Assembly: GCF_000282475.1 (NCBI RefSeq)
Contig: NZ_AKJF01000074.1
Location: forward strand, 1 to 64,000
Reading direction: 5' to 3'
DNA: 64,000 nt
Origin: Pseudomonas sp. GM78
GTDB lineage: Bacteria > Pseudomonadota > Gammaproteobacteria > Pseudomonadales > Pseudomonadaceae
This document shows, piece by piece, positions 1 through 9,137 of this stretch. The notes below the pieces were generated by a model. It ran no database searches and had not been told where the DNA came from. It saw nothing but the letters and a program-made list of their open reading frames with translations. Position 1 is the first letter of the stretch, and the number at the start of each line of letters is the position of its first letter. The translations under genes and the position numbers were made by a program.

Positions 1-2123
1 TCGGCTTGTTGTTCCCCCGACGTAAATTGCTGCAAATGGGTGACGCGCCCGAGGATGAAAGCCGTGAAGCGCTGTTGCGCTGGTCCGCGCGCAAGGGTGA
101 TTACGTCGACGGCACGTTGCTGTTCGGTCCGCCGTTGGTTGGCTTTGGATTGCAGTTCGCCCTGGTTCAGCATCTGGAGTTCGCTGCCGCGTTCAGCGCC
201 CTGGCGCTTGGGGTGATCTATCTGGGCCTGGCTCGTTGGCTGATGGGTGGTCGCGCACTGCTATTGGCGGAAACCTGCCTGGCGCTGGGTGTGATTTTCA
301 CCAGCCTGGCGATTCCCCTGGGGCTGGATGCGCGGTGGACGAGCGCGGCATGGGCGGTGGAAGGCGCGGGGATTTTCTGGCTGGGCCTGCGCCAGCAACG
401 TCCGCTCGCCCGAGCGTTTGCCTTGTTGTTGCAGGCGGGCGCGGCGCTGGTGTTTCTCGGTGAACTGCGCAGCGGCGAGAGCAGCCTGCTTGAGGGCACG
501 CCGCTGGGGGCGTTGATGCTCGGCGGCGCATTGCTGTTCAGCTTTCATCAACTGCACAAGGCCTTGCCTGGGCAGACTTCCTCCTGGGAACGCCATGTCC
601 CTCCGGTCCTTGCCGCTCTCGGCCTGACGTTTGTCTACTTGCTGGCGCCGATGTTCTTTTTCGCCCATGGCACGTCAATCAGTTGGGCATTGGCCGGGCT
701 GCTGACGTTGTTCGTCGCTCTGCGCCTGCCCTCGGCCACATTCCTGCTGGGTGCATTGGTCGTTCAGTTGCTGGGTGCCGTGTTGTTCCTGGTGGCTGAA
801 CCGCTGGCCAGCGAAGGCTTGCGCCCGTTGGCCCATGCCGGATTCTGGTCGCCGCTGATGCTGGGCCTGGTCGCGTTGATCGGGGCGTGGCGCTTGCACA
901 TCGGCGTTGCTGTCACGGTGATCGATCGCGTGAACCTGCAGCGCTTGTCCTGGACATTGCTGGCGTGGGGAGCGGGGTGGTGGGCCTTGGCTTGGGTCAG
1001 TGAAGTGCTGCTGTTTGCCCGATTGCCGCTGCAGGCCACGTTGATGCTGGCGGCCGCGGCAATCAGCGTGGCGCTGTGGGCCGTGTTGGCGCTGCGCCTG
1101 GCGTGGCCGGCGCTGGGTGTGCTCTGCACTTTGCTGATCCCGGCCGCCGGCCTGGTGTTGCTCGCCGCCTGGCATCCGCGATTTCATCCGGCGGCCAACG
1201 TCGGTTGGCTGCTGTGGGCCGTGGTGTTCGTCGTGCATTTCGTCTCCCTGCGGCGCTTGGCGCCCATGCTGCCGAGCGCTGTCCTGAGCAGTGCCCACGT
1301 AATCGGGTGCTGGCTGCTGATCGGTGTGCTGGCGCTTGAGCTGCGTTATGGCTTGCTGCTGTTGTCCGAACAGTACAACGCCTGGCGCTGGCTGGGCTGG
1401 GCGCTGCTGCCGAGCCTGTACCTGGTGCTGATGGCGGCGCCCCGTGCCTGGCCCTGGCCGGTGTCGGCCTACGCTCGCGAATACCGTGTGTATGCCGCCG
1501 CGCCTTTGGCATTGTTGATGCTGGGCTGGTTCTGGCTGGCCAATATCGTCAGCGATGGCAAGGCTGAGCCCTTGCCCTATGTACCGCTGGTCAACCCGCT
1601 GGATTTGGGCCTGCTGCTTGCGTTGTTTGGCGTCTACGCCTGGTCCCGCAGCGAGGCCGCGCAACTGGCGATCCGCGGGCGCTATGCCGCTGCTGTGGCC
1701 GCTGCTGCGCAACTGATCGTCGGTGTTTCGTTGTTCCTGTTCTTCACGGCCCTGGTGATGCGCACGGCTCACCATTGGGGCGGCGTGCCGTTCGAGCTGG
1801 AGGCCTTGCTCCAATCCATGCGGGTCCAGGCCGGCCTGTCCATCGTCTGGACCTTGATGGCACTGGCTTTGATGATTGGTGGTCATCTGCGTCATCGCCG
1901 TGAAGTCTGGTTGATCGGTGCGGCCCTGATCGGCGTGGTGGTGGCGAAATTGTTCTTCGTGGAATTGAGCAACCGTGGCGGGCTGGCGCGGATCGTGTCG
2001 TTTATCGGCGTTGGCGTGTTGCTGCTGGTAGTGGGCTATTTCGCCCCGTTGCCACCCAAGCGCGTCGAAACCGTGGCGGATCCCGAGAAACCGGCACCGC
2101 AAACCCAAGGAGTGTCGTCTTGA
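1..2123 (+). CDS. DUF2339 family multi-spanning membrane protein, 3' part (5' end outside the window)
   Basis: About 707 residues are visible and the frame is open to the window edge, so the start lies upstream; DUF2339 proteins are commonly around 900 residues or more. The sequence is almost entirely hydrophobic, with about twenty Leu/Ala/Trp-rich membrane segments separated by short charged loops, and ends in a cytoplasmic-looking Lys/Pro tail. The next gene starts inside its last codons (4-base overlap), so the two are translationally coupled. The function is unknown; an inner-membrane role together with the DUF3999 partner is my inference. The family call rests on overall composition and on the DUF3999 neighbour. 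Confidence 0.8.
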   Translation, partial: GLLFPRRKLLQMGDAPEDESREALLRWSARKGDYVDGTLLFGPPLVGFGLQFALVQHLEFAAAFSALALGVIYLGLARWLMGGRALLLAETCLALGVIFTSLAIPLGLDARWTSAAWAVEGAGIFWLGLRQQRPLARAFALLLQAGAALVFLGELRSGESSLLEGTPLGALMLGGALLFSFHQLHKALPGQTSSWERHVPPVLAALGLTFVYLLAPMFFFAHGTSISWALAGLLTLFVALRLPSATFLLGALVVQLLGAVLFLVAEPLASEGLRPLAHAGFWSPLMLGLVALIGAWRLHIGVAVTVIDRVNLQRLSWTLLAWGAGWWALAWVSEVLLFARLPLQATLMLAAAAISVALWAVLALRLAWPALGVLCTLLIPAAGLVLLAAWHPRFHPAANVGWLLWAVVFVVHFVSLRRLAPMLPSAVLSSAHVIGCWLLIGVLALELRYGLLLLSEQYNAWRWLGWALLPSLYLVLMAAPRAWPWPVSAYAREYRVYAAAPLALLMLGWFWLANIVSDGKAEPLPYVPLVNPLDLGLLLALFGVYAWSRSEAAQLAIRGRYAAAVAAAAQLIVGVSLFLFFTALVMRTAHHWGGVPFELEALLQSMRVQAGLSIVWTLMALALMIGGHLRHRREVWLIGAALIGVVVAKLFFVELSNRGGLARIVSFIGVGVLLLVVGYFAPLPPKRVETVADPEKPAPQTQGVSS

Positions 2124-3481
2124 GTCAGAAGCTGAACCTGGTCTGGCTGGGTATCGCAATGGGCTTGGCACTGACTGTCTCTGCCCAGGAAGCACCGGCG
2201 GACTTCGCCACGCAAGTGCCATTGGCCGTGAGCGGTGAAGGTCCATGGTATCGCCTTGAGCTGCCCCTGGCCGTGCAGTTGAGCGCACGGCAGACCGACC
2301 TCAGTGATGTGCGTGTGTTCAACGCCGCTGGCGAACCGCTGGCCTATGCCCTGTCACAGGCCAGCGCACAAACTGACGACAGCCGCACGCTGACTGACGT
2401 CAAATGGTTCCCGCTGTACGACTCGGCGGACGCGACCGAACATGCCCCGAACGTGCGGGTGCAAGCGAATGCCAATGGCACCCTGGTTCAGGTGCAGCCT
2501 TCCACTGAGCTGGAGGTGGGGGAGGAAGCGTTACGTGGCTGGCTACTGGATGCAAGCGCCATCAAGGCGCCGTTGCAGCAGCTGATCCTCGACTGGACCA
2601 GCGAGCGCGATGGCTTCCAGCGGTTCAGTATCGAGGCCAGCGACGATTTGCAGCATTGGCAGTCCTGGGGCGAGGGGCAACTGGCGCGGCTGACGTTTGC
2701 CGATGAACGGGTCGAGCAGCTTGAGGTCGGCCTGCCGGGGCAGTCGGCACGCTATCTGCGCTTGCTGTGGGACACGCCGCAATCAGCACCGACACTGACA
2801 TCGGCGCAGCTGCAAAGCGTGCGCAGCTTGCCGCTGCCGTTGGTCTGGTCCAACGAGTTGCACGGCAGTAGCGTGAAGGCAGGGGAATACACCTGGCAGT
2901 TACCGAGGGTGCTGAGCGTCGAGCGAGTACAGGTCGAGTTGAGTCAACCCAACAGCCTGGCGCCGGTCATCCTGTCTGGGCGTCGCGATAGCAGCTTGCC
3001 GTGGCAACCATTGAACAATGGCTTGCTCTATCGCCTGACCCAGAGTGGCGAGGATGTGGTGCAGAACCAATTGCAGTTACCCGGGCTGCCCGTGCAACAG
3101 TTGAAACTGACCGTGGATGAGCGCGGTGGTGGCTTGGGCGCTCAAGCGCCAACGCTGAAGTTTGCCGTGCGGGCGACGCAATTGGTGTTTCTGGTGCGGG
3201 GGCCTGGACCTTACAGGTTGGCGTTGGGCAATGCGACGGTAAAGGCGGCGAGCTTGCCGTTGTCGACGCTGATTCCGGATTACAGCGCGGCCAAGCTGGC
3301 GACGTTGGGCCAGGCGTCGGTTGATGGCGGGGCGCCGGTGCCCCCGATGGTGCCGACCGTGCCGGCATCGGCGGGCACCGACTGGAAGAAGTTTGGCTTG
3401 TGGGCGGTGTTGTTGCTTGGCGTGTTCTTCCTGGCGGCAATGGCGTTCAGTCTGCTGCGCAAGCCGCCAGCCAACACCTGA
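2120..3481 (+). CDS. DUF3999 family protein (exported, C-terminal membrane anchor)
   Basis: A 453-residue protein starting at TTG, overlapping the DUF2339 stop by four bases. Residues 1-22 form a signal peptide with a likely cut after V-S-A. A long beta-rich, Trp-containing extracytoplasmic region follows, and residues about 421-443 form one membrane helix followed by L-R-K-P. This predicts a periplasmic domain anchored at its C-terminus. DUF3999 next to DUF2339 is a recurrent pairing in pseudomonads, but neither has a known reaction to my knowledge. No catalytic motif is obvious. A weak inverted repeat (AAAATGG/CCATTTT) lies directly after the stop. Confidence 0.85.
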   Translation: MSQKLNLVWLGIAMGLALTVSAQEAPADFATQVPLAVSGEGPWYRLELPLAVQLSARQTDLSDVRVFNAAGEPLAYALSQASAQTDDSRTLTDVKWFPLYDSADATEHAPNVRVQANANGTLVQVQPSTELEVGEEALRGWLLDASAIKAPLQQLILDWTSERDGFQRFSIEASDDLQHWQSWGEGQLARLTFADERVEQLEVGLPGQSARYLRLLWDTPQSAPTLTSAQLQSVRSLPLPLVWSNELHGSSVKAGEYTWQLPRVLSVERVQVELSQPNSLAPVILSGRRDSSLPWQPLNNGLLYRLTQSGEDVVQNQLQLPGLPVQQLKLTVDERGGGLGAQAPTLKFAVRATQLVFLVRGPGPYRLALGNATVKAASLPLSTLIPDYSAAKLATLGQASVDGGAPVPPMVPTVPASAGTDWKKFGLWAVLLLGVFFLAAMAFSLLRKPPANT

Positions 3482-3663
3482 AAATGGCTGGCGCTGCGCA
3501 CCATTTTCGAGCAAACCTGCTTCTACAAAAGAAGGCAGTTTCCTACTACGCTGAACCCCGCGCATGAACTCTCTTGAGCCGATCACGTCTGATAGGAGGA
3601 AATGCGCCCCGACTCGCGTTAAACTGCGCGGGTTTTTAGTCCCCCATTCCTCCGGAGCCTTCC

Positions 3664-4674
3664 ATGTCCCGCGTTACCTTGAGTCGCTATTTGATTGAGC
3701 AGACCCGCAGCAACAACACTCCTGCCGATCTGCGCTTCCTGATCGAAGTGGTGGCGCGTGCCTGCAAGGAGATCAACCACGCCGTGTCCAAAGGCGCCCT
3801 GGGTGGCGTTCTGGGCAGCATGGGCACTGAAAACGTCCAGGGCGAAGTGCAGAAGAAGCTCGACGTGATCTCCAACGAGATCCTGCTCGAAGCCAACGAA
3901 TGGGGCGGTCACCTGGCCGGCATGGCGTCCGAAGAAATGGACAATGCCTACCAGATCCCGGGCAAATACCCGAAAGGCGCGTACCTGTTGGTATTCGACC
4001 CGCTGGACGGTTCGTCGAACATCGACATCAACGCCCCGGTCGGCACCATCTTCTCGGTACTGCGCTGCCCGAACGAATACCTGAGCCAGAACGAGCCCTT
4101 GAACGAAAAGGCTTTCCTGCAGCCAGGTACCCAGCAAGTGGCCGCCGGTTACGCGATCTACGGTCCACAGACCATGTTGATCCTGACCCTGGGCGACGGC
4201 GTGAAAGGTTTCACCCTTGACCGTGAAATGGGCAGTTTCGTACTGACCCACGAAAACATCACCATTCCTGAAACCACCCAGGAGTTCGCCATCAACGCGT
4301 CCAACCAGCGTCACTGGGAAGCACCGGTACAGCGCTACGTTGGCGAACTGCTGGCAGGCGATGAAGGCCCGCTGAAAAAGAACTACAACATGCGTTGGGT
4401 TGCCGCGATGGTCGCCGACGTGCACCGCATCCTGACCCGTGGTGGCTTGTTCATGTACCCACGCGACAGCCGCGAGCCGTCGAAGCCGGGCAAACTGCGC
4501 CTGATGTACGAAGCCAACCCGATGTCGTTCCTGGTGGAACAGGCGGGCGGCGCGTCCACAAACGGTCACCAGCGCATTCTCGACATCCAGCCTGAAGGCC
4601 TGCACCAGCGCGTAGCGGTGTTCCTGGGCTCGAAAGAAGAAGTCGCACGCGTGACGGCTTACCACAAGGAATAA
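3664..4674 (+). CDS. fbp: Class 1 fructose-1,6-bisphosphatase
   Basis: The 336-residue product hydrolyses fructose-1,6-bisphosphate to fructose-6-phosphate, the committed step of gluconeogenesis, which matters for a pseudomonad living on organic and amino acids. The class 1 metal-binding signature D-P-L-D-G-S-S-N is at residues 112-119. Length matches the family. A ribosome-binding site (CCGGAG) precedes the ATG by about ten bases. The DUF924 gene follows after three bases and is probably cotranscribed. The call is not in doubt. Confidence 0.97.
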   Translation: MSRVTLSRYLIEQTRSNNTPADLRFLIEVVARACKEINHAVSKGALGGVLGSMGTENVQGEVQKKLDVISNEILLEANEWGGHLAGMASEEMDNAYQIPGKYPKGAYLLVFDPLDGSSNIDINAPVGTIFSVLRCPNEYLSQNEPLNEKAFLQPGTQQVAAGYAIYGPQTMLILTLGDGVKGFTLDREMGSFVLTHENITIPETTQEFAINASNQRHWEAPVQRYVGELLAGDEGPLKKNYNMRWVAAMVADVHRILTRGGLFMYPRDSREPSKPGKLRLMYEANPMSFLVEQAGGASTNGHQRILDIQPEGLHQRVAVFLGSKEEVARVTAYHKE

Positions 4675-4677
4675 ACC

Positions 4678-5280
4678 ATGAACGCGCCCTGGCAGCCGTT
4701 GCTTGATTGGTGGTTCGGTACAGTCGAAACAGCCAGGGCAATTGCGGCTGACAAGGGCAAGTTATGGTTTGGCAAGCGTGACAGCCAGGACCTCGAGGCG
4801 CGCGAGCGTTTCGGGGGCCAGGTCGAGCAGGCACTGGCCGGCGGATTGACCGAGTGGATGCAACGTCCCGAAGGTTGGCTGGCACTGGTACTGTTGCTCG
4901 ATCAACTCCCGCGCATGATCTTTCGCGACACCCCCAAAGCTTTTTCCGGTGATCTGCGGGCCCAGAAACTGGTCGCCCAAGGCATTGCCGCGGATTTTGA
5001 TCGGCAGTTATCACCGATTCAGCAAGTGTTCATCCTCCTGGTGTTCGAACACAGCGAGAACCTCGCGGTGCAGAACGAAGGCGTCTCGCGCTACATCGAT
5101 CTGGTGGCGCAACAACCGGAGAGTGATCGGGCGTTGTTTGCCGATTACCTGGATTTTGCCGAGCGGCATCAGAAGGTGATTGCGCAGTTTGGACGGTTTC
5201 CGCATCGCAATGCGGTGTTGGGGCGAGAGAGTACGGCTGAGGAATTGGCGTTTCTTTCCAGGCCAGGGTCACGTTTCTAA
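4678..5280 (+). CDS. DUF924 family protein
   Basis: A 200-residue, probably all-helical cytoplasmic protein of the DUF924 family. Family hallmarks are the N-terminal W-F-G-T, the central D-Q-L-P-R-M-I-F-R-D-T-P-K-A-F motif at about residues 73-87 and the C-terminal F-G-R-F-P-H-R-N block. No biochemical function is established to my knowledge. It begins three bases after fbp, suggesting cotranscription. Its stop codon overlaps by four bases the stop of the convergent toxin gene, a very tight junction that marks the edge of the accessory patch. Confidence 0.85.
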   Translation: MNAPWQPLLDWWFGTVETARAIAADKGKLWFGKRDSQDLEARERFGGQVEQALAGGLTEWMQRPEGWLALVLLLDQLPRMIFRDTPKAFSGDLRAQKLVAQGIAADFDRQLSPIQQVFILLVFEHSENLAVQNEGVSRYIDLVAQQPESDRALFADYLDFAERHQKVIAQFGRFPHRNAVLGRESTAEELAFLSRPGSRF

Positions 5281-5621
5281 AAACGCCCGTCAGGATTGCC
5301 TTGTAGCAGTCGCTTCATCAGTAACGTTGGCAGGCTTTTTCGCGTATCGGCAATGATGTGAACGAAGACTGTCTGTTCACGAACCTCATAAATGACTCTG
5401 TTCATTCCTGAGAGGATCTGTCGATACTGGCTGAGATTCAGCTTCTCGATTTCTTCCGGTACCGACCCTGAATAGGGTTGCTCCCCCAAATGGCGGATGG
5501 CAGCTTTCAGGTTCGAGTAAGTGCTTTGCCAGGTTTGGCTTGAGAAGTTTTTAATGAGATAGGTGCGGAGTTCTTTCAAGTCTGTTTCGGCGGATTGAAG
5601 AATGACGACCGTTAAACTCAT
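5277..5621 (-). CDS. Type II toxin of the RelE/ParE superfamily
   Basis: A small 114-residue basic protein with the RelE/ParE layout: a beta strand at residues 2-8 (L-T-V-V-I-L-Q), helices with A-E-T-D-L-K-E-L, then Y-R-Q-I-L-S-G-M-N-R-V-I-Y-E-V and a C-terminal strand V-H-I-I-A-D-T-R-K. RelE members cleave mRNA on the ribosome and ParE members poison gyrase; the sequence alone does not decide which. Its start overlaps the antitoxin stop by four bases, the usual antitoxin-first operon. The 3' end overlaps the convergent DUF924 gene. Confidence 0.82.
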   Translation of the reverse strand: MSLTVVILQSAETDLKELRTYLIKNFSSQTWQSTYSNLKAAIRHLGEQPYSGSVPEEIEKLNLSQYRQILSGMNRVIYEVREQTVFVHIIADTRKSLPTLLMKRLLQGNPDGRF

Positions 5622-5890
5622 TGATGGTCAGCCTTGTCCAGGTCAGCGAAAACATCCTCGGCATCGCGAAACTTACCTTCCTCAATCTCACGATTACCCA
5701 TCGCCAAAAGCTTTAAAAGGGCCATCGTGTCTTCTTGCTCTTCAAAGCTTTTCACGTCCATGACTACCAGTTTGGCTTCACCGTTTTGGGTGATCACCAA
5801 TGGCTCGCGGCTTTCAGTGAGTGTTTTGACGATTTCCGCGGTATGACTTTTCAAATAACTGATTGGCTTGATTTGAGATGAAAGCTTCAT
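5618..5890 (-). CDS. Antitoxin of the Phd/YefM family
   Basis: A 90-residue protein with the Phd/YefM N-terminal DNA-binding fold: the segment I-S-Y-L-K-S-H-T-A-E-I-V, then the conserved E-P-L-V-I-T-Q-N-G-E-A-K-L-V-V-M block at residues 29-44. The acidic C-terminal third (E-E-G-K-F-R-D-A-E-D) is the likely toxin-neutralising tail. It is first in the operon and overlaps the toxin by four bases. Such antitoxins repress their own promoter, and a palindrome lies immediately upstream of this gene. Confidence 0.87.
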   Translation of the reverse strand: MKLSSQIKPISYLKSHTAEIVKTLTESREPLVITQNGEAKLVVMDVKSFEEQEDTMALLKLLAMGNREIEEGKFRDAEDVFADLDKADHQ

Positions 5891-5914
5891 GGCGTGGCTC
5901 CCCGACGGAATGAG

Positions 5915-5945
5915 TAAGACTGAGTTTAGTCTTAATTCAGTCTTG
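5915..5945. promoter_or_regulatory. Probable autoregulatory operator of the toxin-antitoxin operon
   Basis: The sequence TAAGACT-6 bases-AGTCTTA is a perfect 7-base inverted repeat, and a third half-site, AGTCTT, follows at 5939-5944, one helical turn away. It lies 25-55 bases before the antitoxin start, where Phd/YefM antitoxins and their toxin complexes typically bind. The binding role is inferred from position and symmetry. Confidence 0.6.
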
Positions 5946-6000
5946 TGTCAGTGCGGGTCGACCAGTGATGAATAGAGCGGTTCGTCTTTACTGATGCCGT

Positions 6001-6085
6001 CATCGCGAGGAGGCTCGCTCCCACAGGGACACAAAATTTGTGCTCGGCGGCGATCCATTGTGGGAGCGAGCCTGCTCGCGATGAG
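6001..6085. repeat. REP pair (REPIN), GTGGGAGCGAGCCTGCTCGC type
   Basis: Two inverted copies of a Pseudomonas REP element, ATCGCGAGGAGGCTCGCTCCCAC and GTGGGAGCGAGCCTGCTCGCGAT, flank about 35 bases. It lies between the toxin-antitoxin operon and the 3' end of the chemoreceptor gene. The same type occurs at 46709 and 54001. Confidence 0.9.
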
Positions 6086-6100
6086 GTCGGTTAGAGCGCC

Positions 6101-7993
6101 TTAGATCCTGAAACTGCCGACCAACTGCTTCAACCGCGCCGCCTGCTGTTCAAGGTCAGCACACGCGCGCAAGGTCGACTGCAGGTTTTCCACACCCTCC
6201 TGGTTCAACGTGTTGATCTCGGTGATGTCGACGTTGATCGATTCCACCACGGCCGTCTGCTCTTCAGTTGCCGTCGCCACGGACTGGTTCATGCCGTCGA
6301 TCTCGCCGATGCGCTGGGTCACGCTGCCCAGGCGTTCGCCGGCCTGGTTGGCGATGCCAACGCTGCTTTCGCTCTGACGCTGGCTGTCGGTCATGATGGT
6401 TACCGCTTCCCTGGCGCCGACTTGCAGTTCCTCGATCATCTTCTGCACTTGCTGCGCCGAGTCCTGGGTGCGGTGGGCGAGGTTGCGCACTTCGTCGGCG
6501 ACCACCGCAAAACCACGTCCGGCTTCACCAGCACGCGCAGCTTCGATCGCTGCGTTGAGCGCCAGCAGGTTGGTCTGCTGGGAGATGCTGGTGATCACCT
6601 CCAGAATCTGCCCGATGTTGACGGTGTTGCTGTTGAGCGTTTCGATGTTGCCGCACGAATCGCTGATCTTTGCCGACAGCTGGTGCATCGCCGAGATGGT
6701 TTTATCCACAACCTGCTGGCCCTCTTCGGCCAGCGCGCGCGCATCGCTCGAATGCTGCGAGGCGAGGGCGGCGTTCTGGGCGATTTCCTGGGCGGCGGCG
6801 CCGAGTTGATTGATCGCGGCGGCCACGCTGCTGGTGCGCGAGGCTTGCTGGTCGGAGTTGAACATCGACGAATTGGACGCGGCGACCACGCGCAGCGCCA
6901 CTTCGTTGACCTGGCCCGTGGCCGAGGACACTTCGCTGATCGAGGTGTGGATGCGTTCGACGAAACGGTTGAACGACAGCCCCAGTGCGCCAAATTCGTC
7001 ATGGCCGTGGATGGTCAGGCGTTTGGTCAGGTCACCTTCGCCTTCGGCGATGTCGTGCATGGCACGGCCCATGGTCAGCAACGGCTGCATCAGGACACTG
7101 ATCAGCATGCCCAGCAACGTGATGATGATCAGCACTGCAATCACCATGGCGATGATCGCCGAGGTGCGGAATTCGCTCAGCATCGAGAACGCGGTGTCCT
7201 GATCCAGCACCAGTGCCACGTACCAATCCGCCGACGGCACACCGTTGACGTGGGTGAAGGAAATGAACTGGCTCTTGCCATCGATCTCGACTTCCTTCAT
7301 GCCCGGGCTGACTTTCGGCGCACCGTTGGGGTAAGCGTCGGTGAGGTTTTTGAGCACCCATTTGCTGTCCGGGTGAATCAGGATCTTGCCGTCGGCGCCC
7401 ACGATAAAGGCATGGCCGTGGCCGCCGAAATTCAGCGAGTTGATGATTGCACTGACGCTGGACAGGTCGATGTCGGCGCCAGCAACGCCAATCATCTGGC
7501 CCTGGCGCTGAACCGGCGTTGCCACCGTGATCACCAGCTTGCCGGAAGAAGCGGCGATGTACGGTTCAGTGACGATGGTCTGTTGTGCGCTGTTGGCAGC
7601 CTTGTACCAGCCGCGGGCGCGCGGGTCGTAGTCTGCCGCGCGATTGCCCGCCGGGACCGAGAACATCACGCCATCGGCGCCACCGAAGTAACTCAGCTGG
7701 AAATTGCCGGTGTAGGCGGGCAGGTCGATGATGCGTTTCAGGCTGGCAGGGGCATTGCCGTCGGCGCTGACCTGCTGGGCCATGGATTGCAGCAACTGCA
7801 TGCGGCTTTCCAGCCAGGTCTGGATGTTGCTGGTGGTCAGGCTGCCAAGTTCCTGCATCGAGGCTTCGGTGCTGCTGCGCAAGGTCTGGCGCTGGCGATA
7901 GTCGTTGAACAGGATGAAACAAGCGAATGCGACGGCCACCACGAGGGCGGCAGCCAACAAGATCTTGTGGCTGAATTTCATGTTTCTGGTCAT
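6101..7993 (-). CDS. Methyl-accepting chemotaxis protein with dCache amino-acid sensor (PctA type)
   Basis: A transmembrane chemoreceptor that signals through CheW/CheA. I chose the ATG giving [10 protein letters not shown] because it aligns with the P. aeruginosa PctA start and gives 630 residues; longer starts at 8044 are unsupported. Helix 1 is at about 10-30, a periplasmic dCache domain follows to about 280, then helix 2, HAMP and the methyl-accepting hairpin with [20 protein letters not shown]. The amino-acid binding residues known for PctA-like dCache domains are all present: Y122, R127, W129, Y130, Y145 and D174. An L-amino acid ligand is therefore likely. It stands alone, flanked by a REPIN. 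Confidence 0.92.
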   Translation of the reverse strand: MTRNMKFSHKILLAAALVVAVAFACFILFNDYRQRQTLRSSTEASMQELGSLTTSNIQTWLESRMQLLQSMAQQVSADGNAPASLKRIIDLPAYTGNFQLSYFGGADGVMFSVPAGNRAADYDPRARGWYKAANSAQQTIVTEPYIAASSGKLVITVATPVQRQGQMIGVAGADIDLSSVSAIINSLNFGGHGHAFIVGADGKILIHPDSKWVLKNLTDAYPNGAPKVSPGMKEVEIDGKSQFISFTHVNGVPSADWYVALVLDQDTAFSMLSEFRTSAIIAMVIAVLIIITLLGMLISVLMQPLLTMGRAMHDIAEGEGDLTKRLTIHGHDEFGALGLSFNRFVERIHTSISEVSSATGQVNEVALRVVAASNSSMFNSDQQASRTSSVAAAINQLGAAAQEIAQNAALASQHSSDARALAEEGQQVVDKTISAMHQLSAKISDSCGNIETLNSNTVNIGQILEVITSISQQTNLLALNAAIEAARAGEAGRGFAVVADEVRNLAHRTQDSAQQVQKMIEELQVGAREAVTIMTDSQRQSESSVGIANQAGERLGSVTQRIGEIDGMNQSVATATEEQTAVVESINVDITEINTLNQEGVENLQSTLRACADLEQQAARLKQLVGSFRI

Positions 7994-8272
7994 TGGATGA
8001 GCTACCGCAGGAGAACTGGTCAACAAAAGGGAGGCAAATGTCACGAGCGTGGCTTTGCGTTGCCTGTATGTCGACTGGACGGCGCCAAAGATTAGGCGCT
8101 TTATGCAAAAAACGACGAAATACCCGGCAGCAGGACGAAGTGGTTGAAAATTCGCGCAAAGGCAGACGAGCGGCCTGATAAATAGCCCGTCGGGAAGGGA
8201 ACCAGACTGGGGTTTTCTCTTCTAAGGTTCAGCTTGGCAGTCATGCCAATACCCTCGTCCGTGGAGTTTCAC

Positions 8273-8527
8273 ATGTCGCTGCGATCCATCGCCCTGCTGT
8301 CGTTTTGCGTGTTGTTGGCTGCGTGCAGCAAGGTCAATCAGGAAAACTACTCCAAGCTGGAGTCAGGAATGGCCAAGGCCGATGTTGAAACCCTGTTGGG
8401 TAAACCTGCCGATTGCTCGGGCGCGCTCGGCATGTCCAGTTGCACATGGGGCGACAAGAACAGCTTTATCAGCGTGCAGTTCGCCGGTGACAAAGTGTTG
8501 ATGTTTTCCGGCCAAGGCCTGAAGTAA
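8273..8527 (+). CDS. Small putative lipoprotein
   Basis: The start is the ATG preceded by GTGGAG, giving 84 residues. A lipoprotein signal peptide ends in the lipobox L-L-A-A-C, so Cys17 is the likely lipidated residue. The mature part has a K-L-E-S-G-M-x-K-A-D-V-E-T-L-L-G-K-P segment typical of the small SmpA/OmlA-like (BamE-like) or DUF3862 fold, with two further cysteines in D-C-S-G-A-L-G-M-S-S-C that could form a disulfide. It is followed 31 bases later by the lipocalin gene, so the two probably form an operon of envelope lipoproteins. The function is unknown. Confidence 0.8.
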   Translation: MSLRSIALLSFCVLLAACSKVNQENYSKLESGMAKADVETLLGKPADCSGALGMSSCTWGDKNSFISVQFAGDKVLMFSGQGLK

Positions 8528-8558
8528 ACCGGGGCCACAGGCCCACGGGAGAAAAACA

Positions 8559-9128
8559 ATGAAGCGGTTATTGATCTTGCTTTTTGCCGGCCTGGTGTTG
8601 GCCGGTTGTGCCAGTTCTGGCCAGGACCCGTTGGCGCCCAAAACCGCCAACAGTGTCAATCTCAAGCGCTATCAAGGTACCTGGTACGAGTTGGCGCGAA
8701 TGCCGATGTACTTCCAGCGCGACTGCGCGCAATCCGAAGCCCACTACACGCTCAAGCCTGACGGTAACGTCGCGGTGTTGAATCGCTGCCTGACGGCACA
8801 GTGGCAATGGGAAGAGGTCAAGGGCACGGCGTATCCACAAGTCCCAGGCAAGAGCGACAAACTGTGGGTCGAATTCGATACCTGGTTTTCAAGGTTGATA
8901 CCGGGCGTGGCGAAGGGCGAATACTGGGTGTTGTACGTCAGCGATGACTACAAGACTGCTATCGTCGGCGACCCGAGTCGTCGTTACCTGTGGTTGCTGG
9001 CGCGCACACCGACCGTCAACGGTGTCGTGCGTGAAGAATTGCTGAGCAAGGCGCGTCAGCAGGGCTATGACACCACGCGGCTGATCTGGCGGGCGTCGGA
9101 TACGCAGATGGCGAAGACCTCGGACTGA
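8559..9128 (+). CDS. blc: Outer-membrane lipocalin (Blc type)
   Basis: A 189-residue lipoprotein of the bacterial lipocalin family, thought to bind fatty acids or lysophospholipids in the envelope. Signal peptide with lipobox L-A-G-C (Cys17). The lipocalin signature Y-Q-G-T-W-Y-E-L-A-R lies at residues 38-47, with the conserved G-x-W at 40-42. Later hallmarks are Y-W-V-L-Y-V-S-D-D-Y and Y-L-W-L-L-A-R-T-P. It is the second gene of a two-gene operon with the small lipoprotein. E. coli Blc responds to envelope stress; no promoter evidence for this is visible here. Confidence 0.93.
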   Translation: MKRLLILLFAGLVLAGCASSGQDPLAPKTANSVNLKRYQGTWYELARMPMYFQRDCAQSEAHYTLKPDGNVAVLNRCLTAQWQWEEVKGTAYPQVPGKSDKLWVEFDTWFSRLIPGVAKGEYWVLYVSDDYKTAIVGDPSRRYLWLLARTPTVNGVVREELLSKARQQGYDTTRLIWRASDTQMAKTSD

Positions 9129-9137
9129 CGGTTAACA

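Noticed and set aside
675-2288. Long open frame on the minus strand opposite the DUF2339 gene
   Set aside because: Composition (Gln/His/Arg rich, no family features) is typical of an antisense shadow of a high-GC gene; the plus strand has clear membrane-protein character.
3481-3507. AAAATGG/CCATTTT as a terminator after the DUF3999 gene
   Set aside because: The stem is short and AT-rich with a 13-base loop and no T-run; too weak to call.
6001-6085. REP pairs read as possible CRISPR repeats
   Set aside because: Copies are inverted pairs scattered singly between genes, with no regular spacers and no cas genes.
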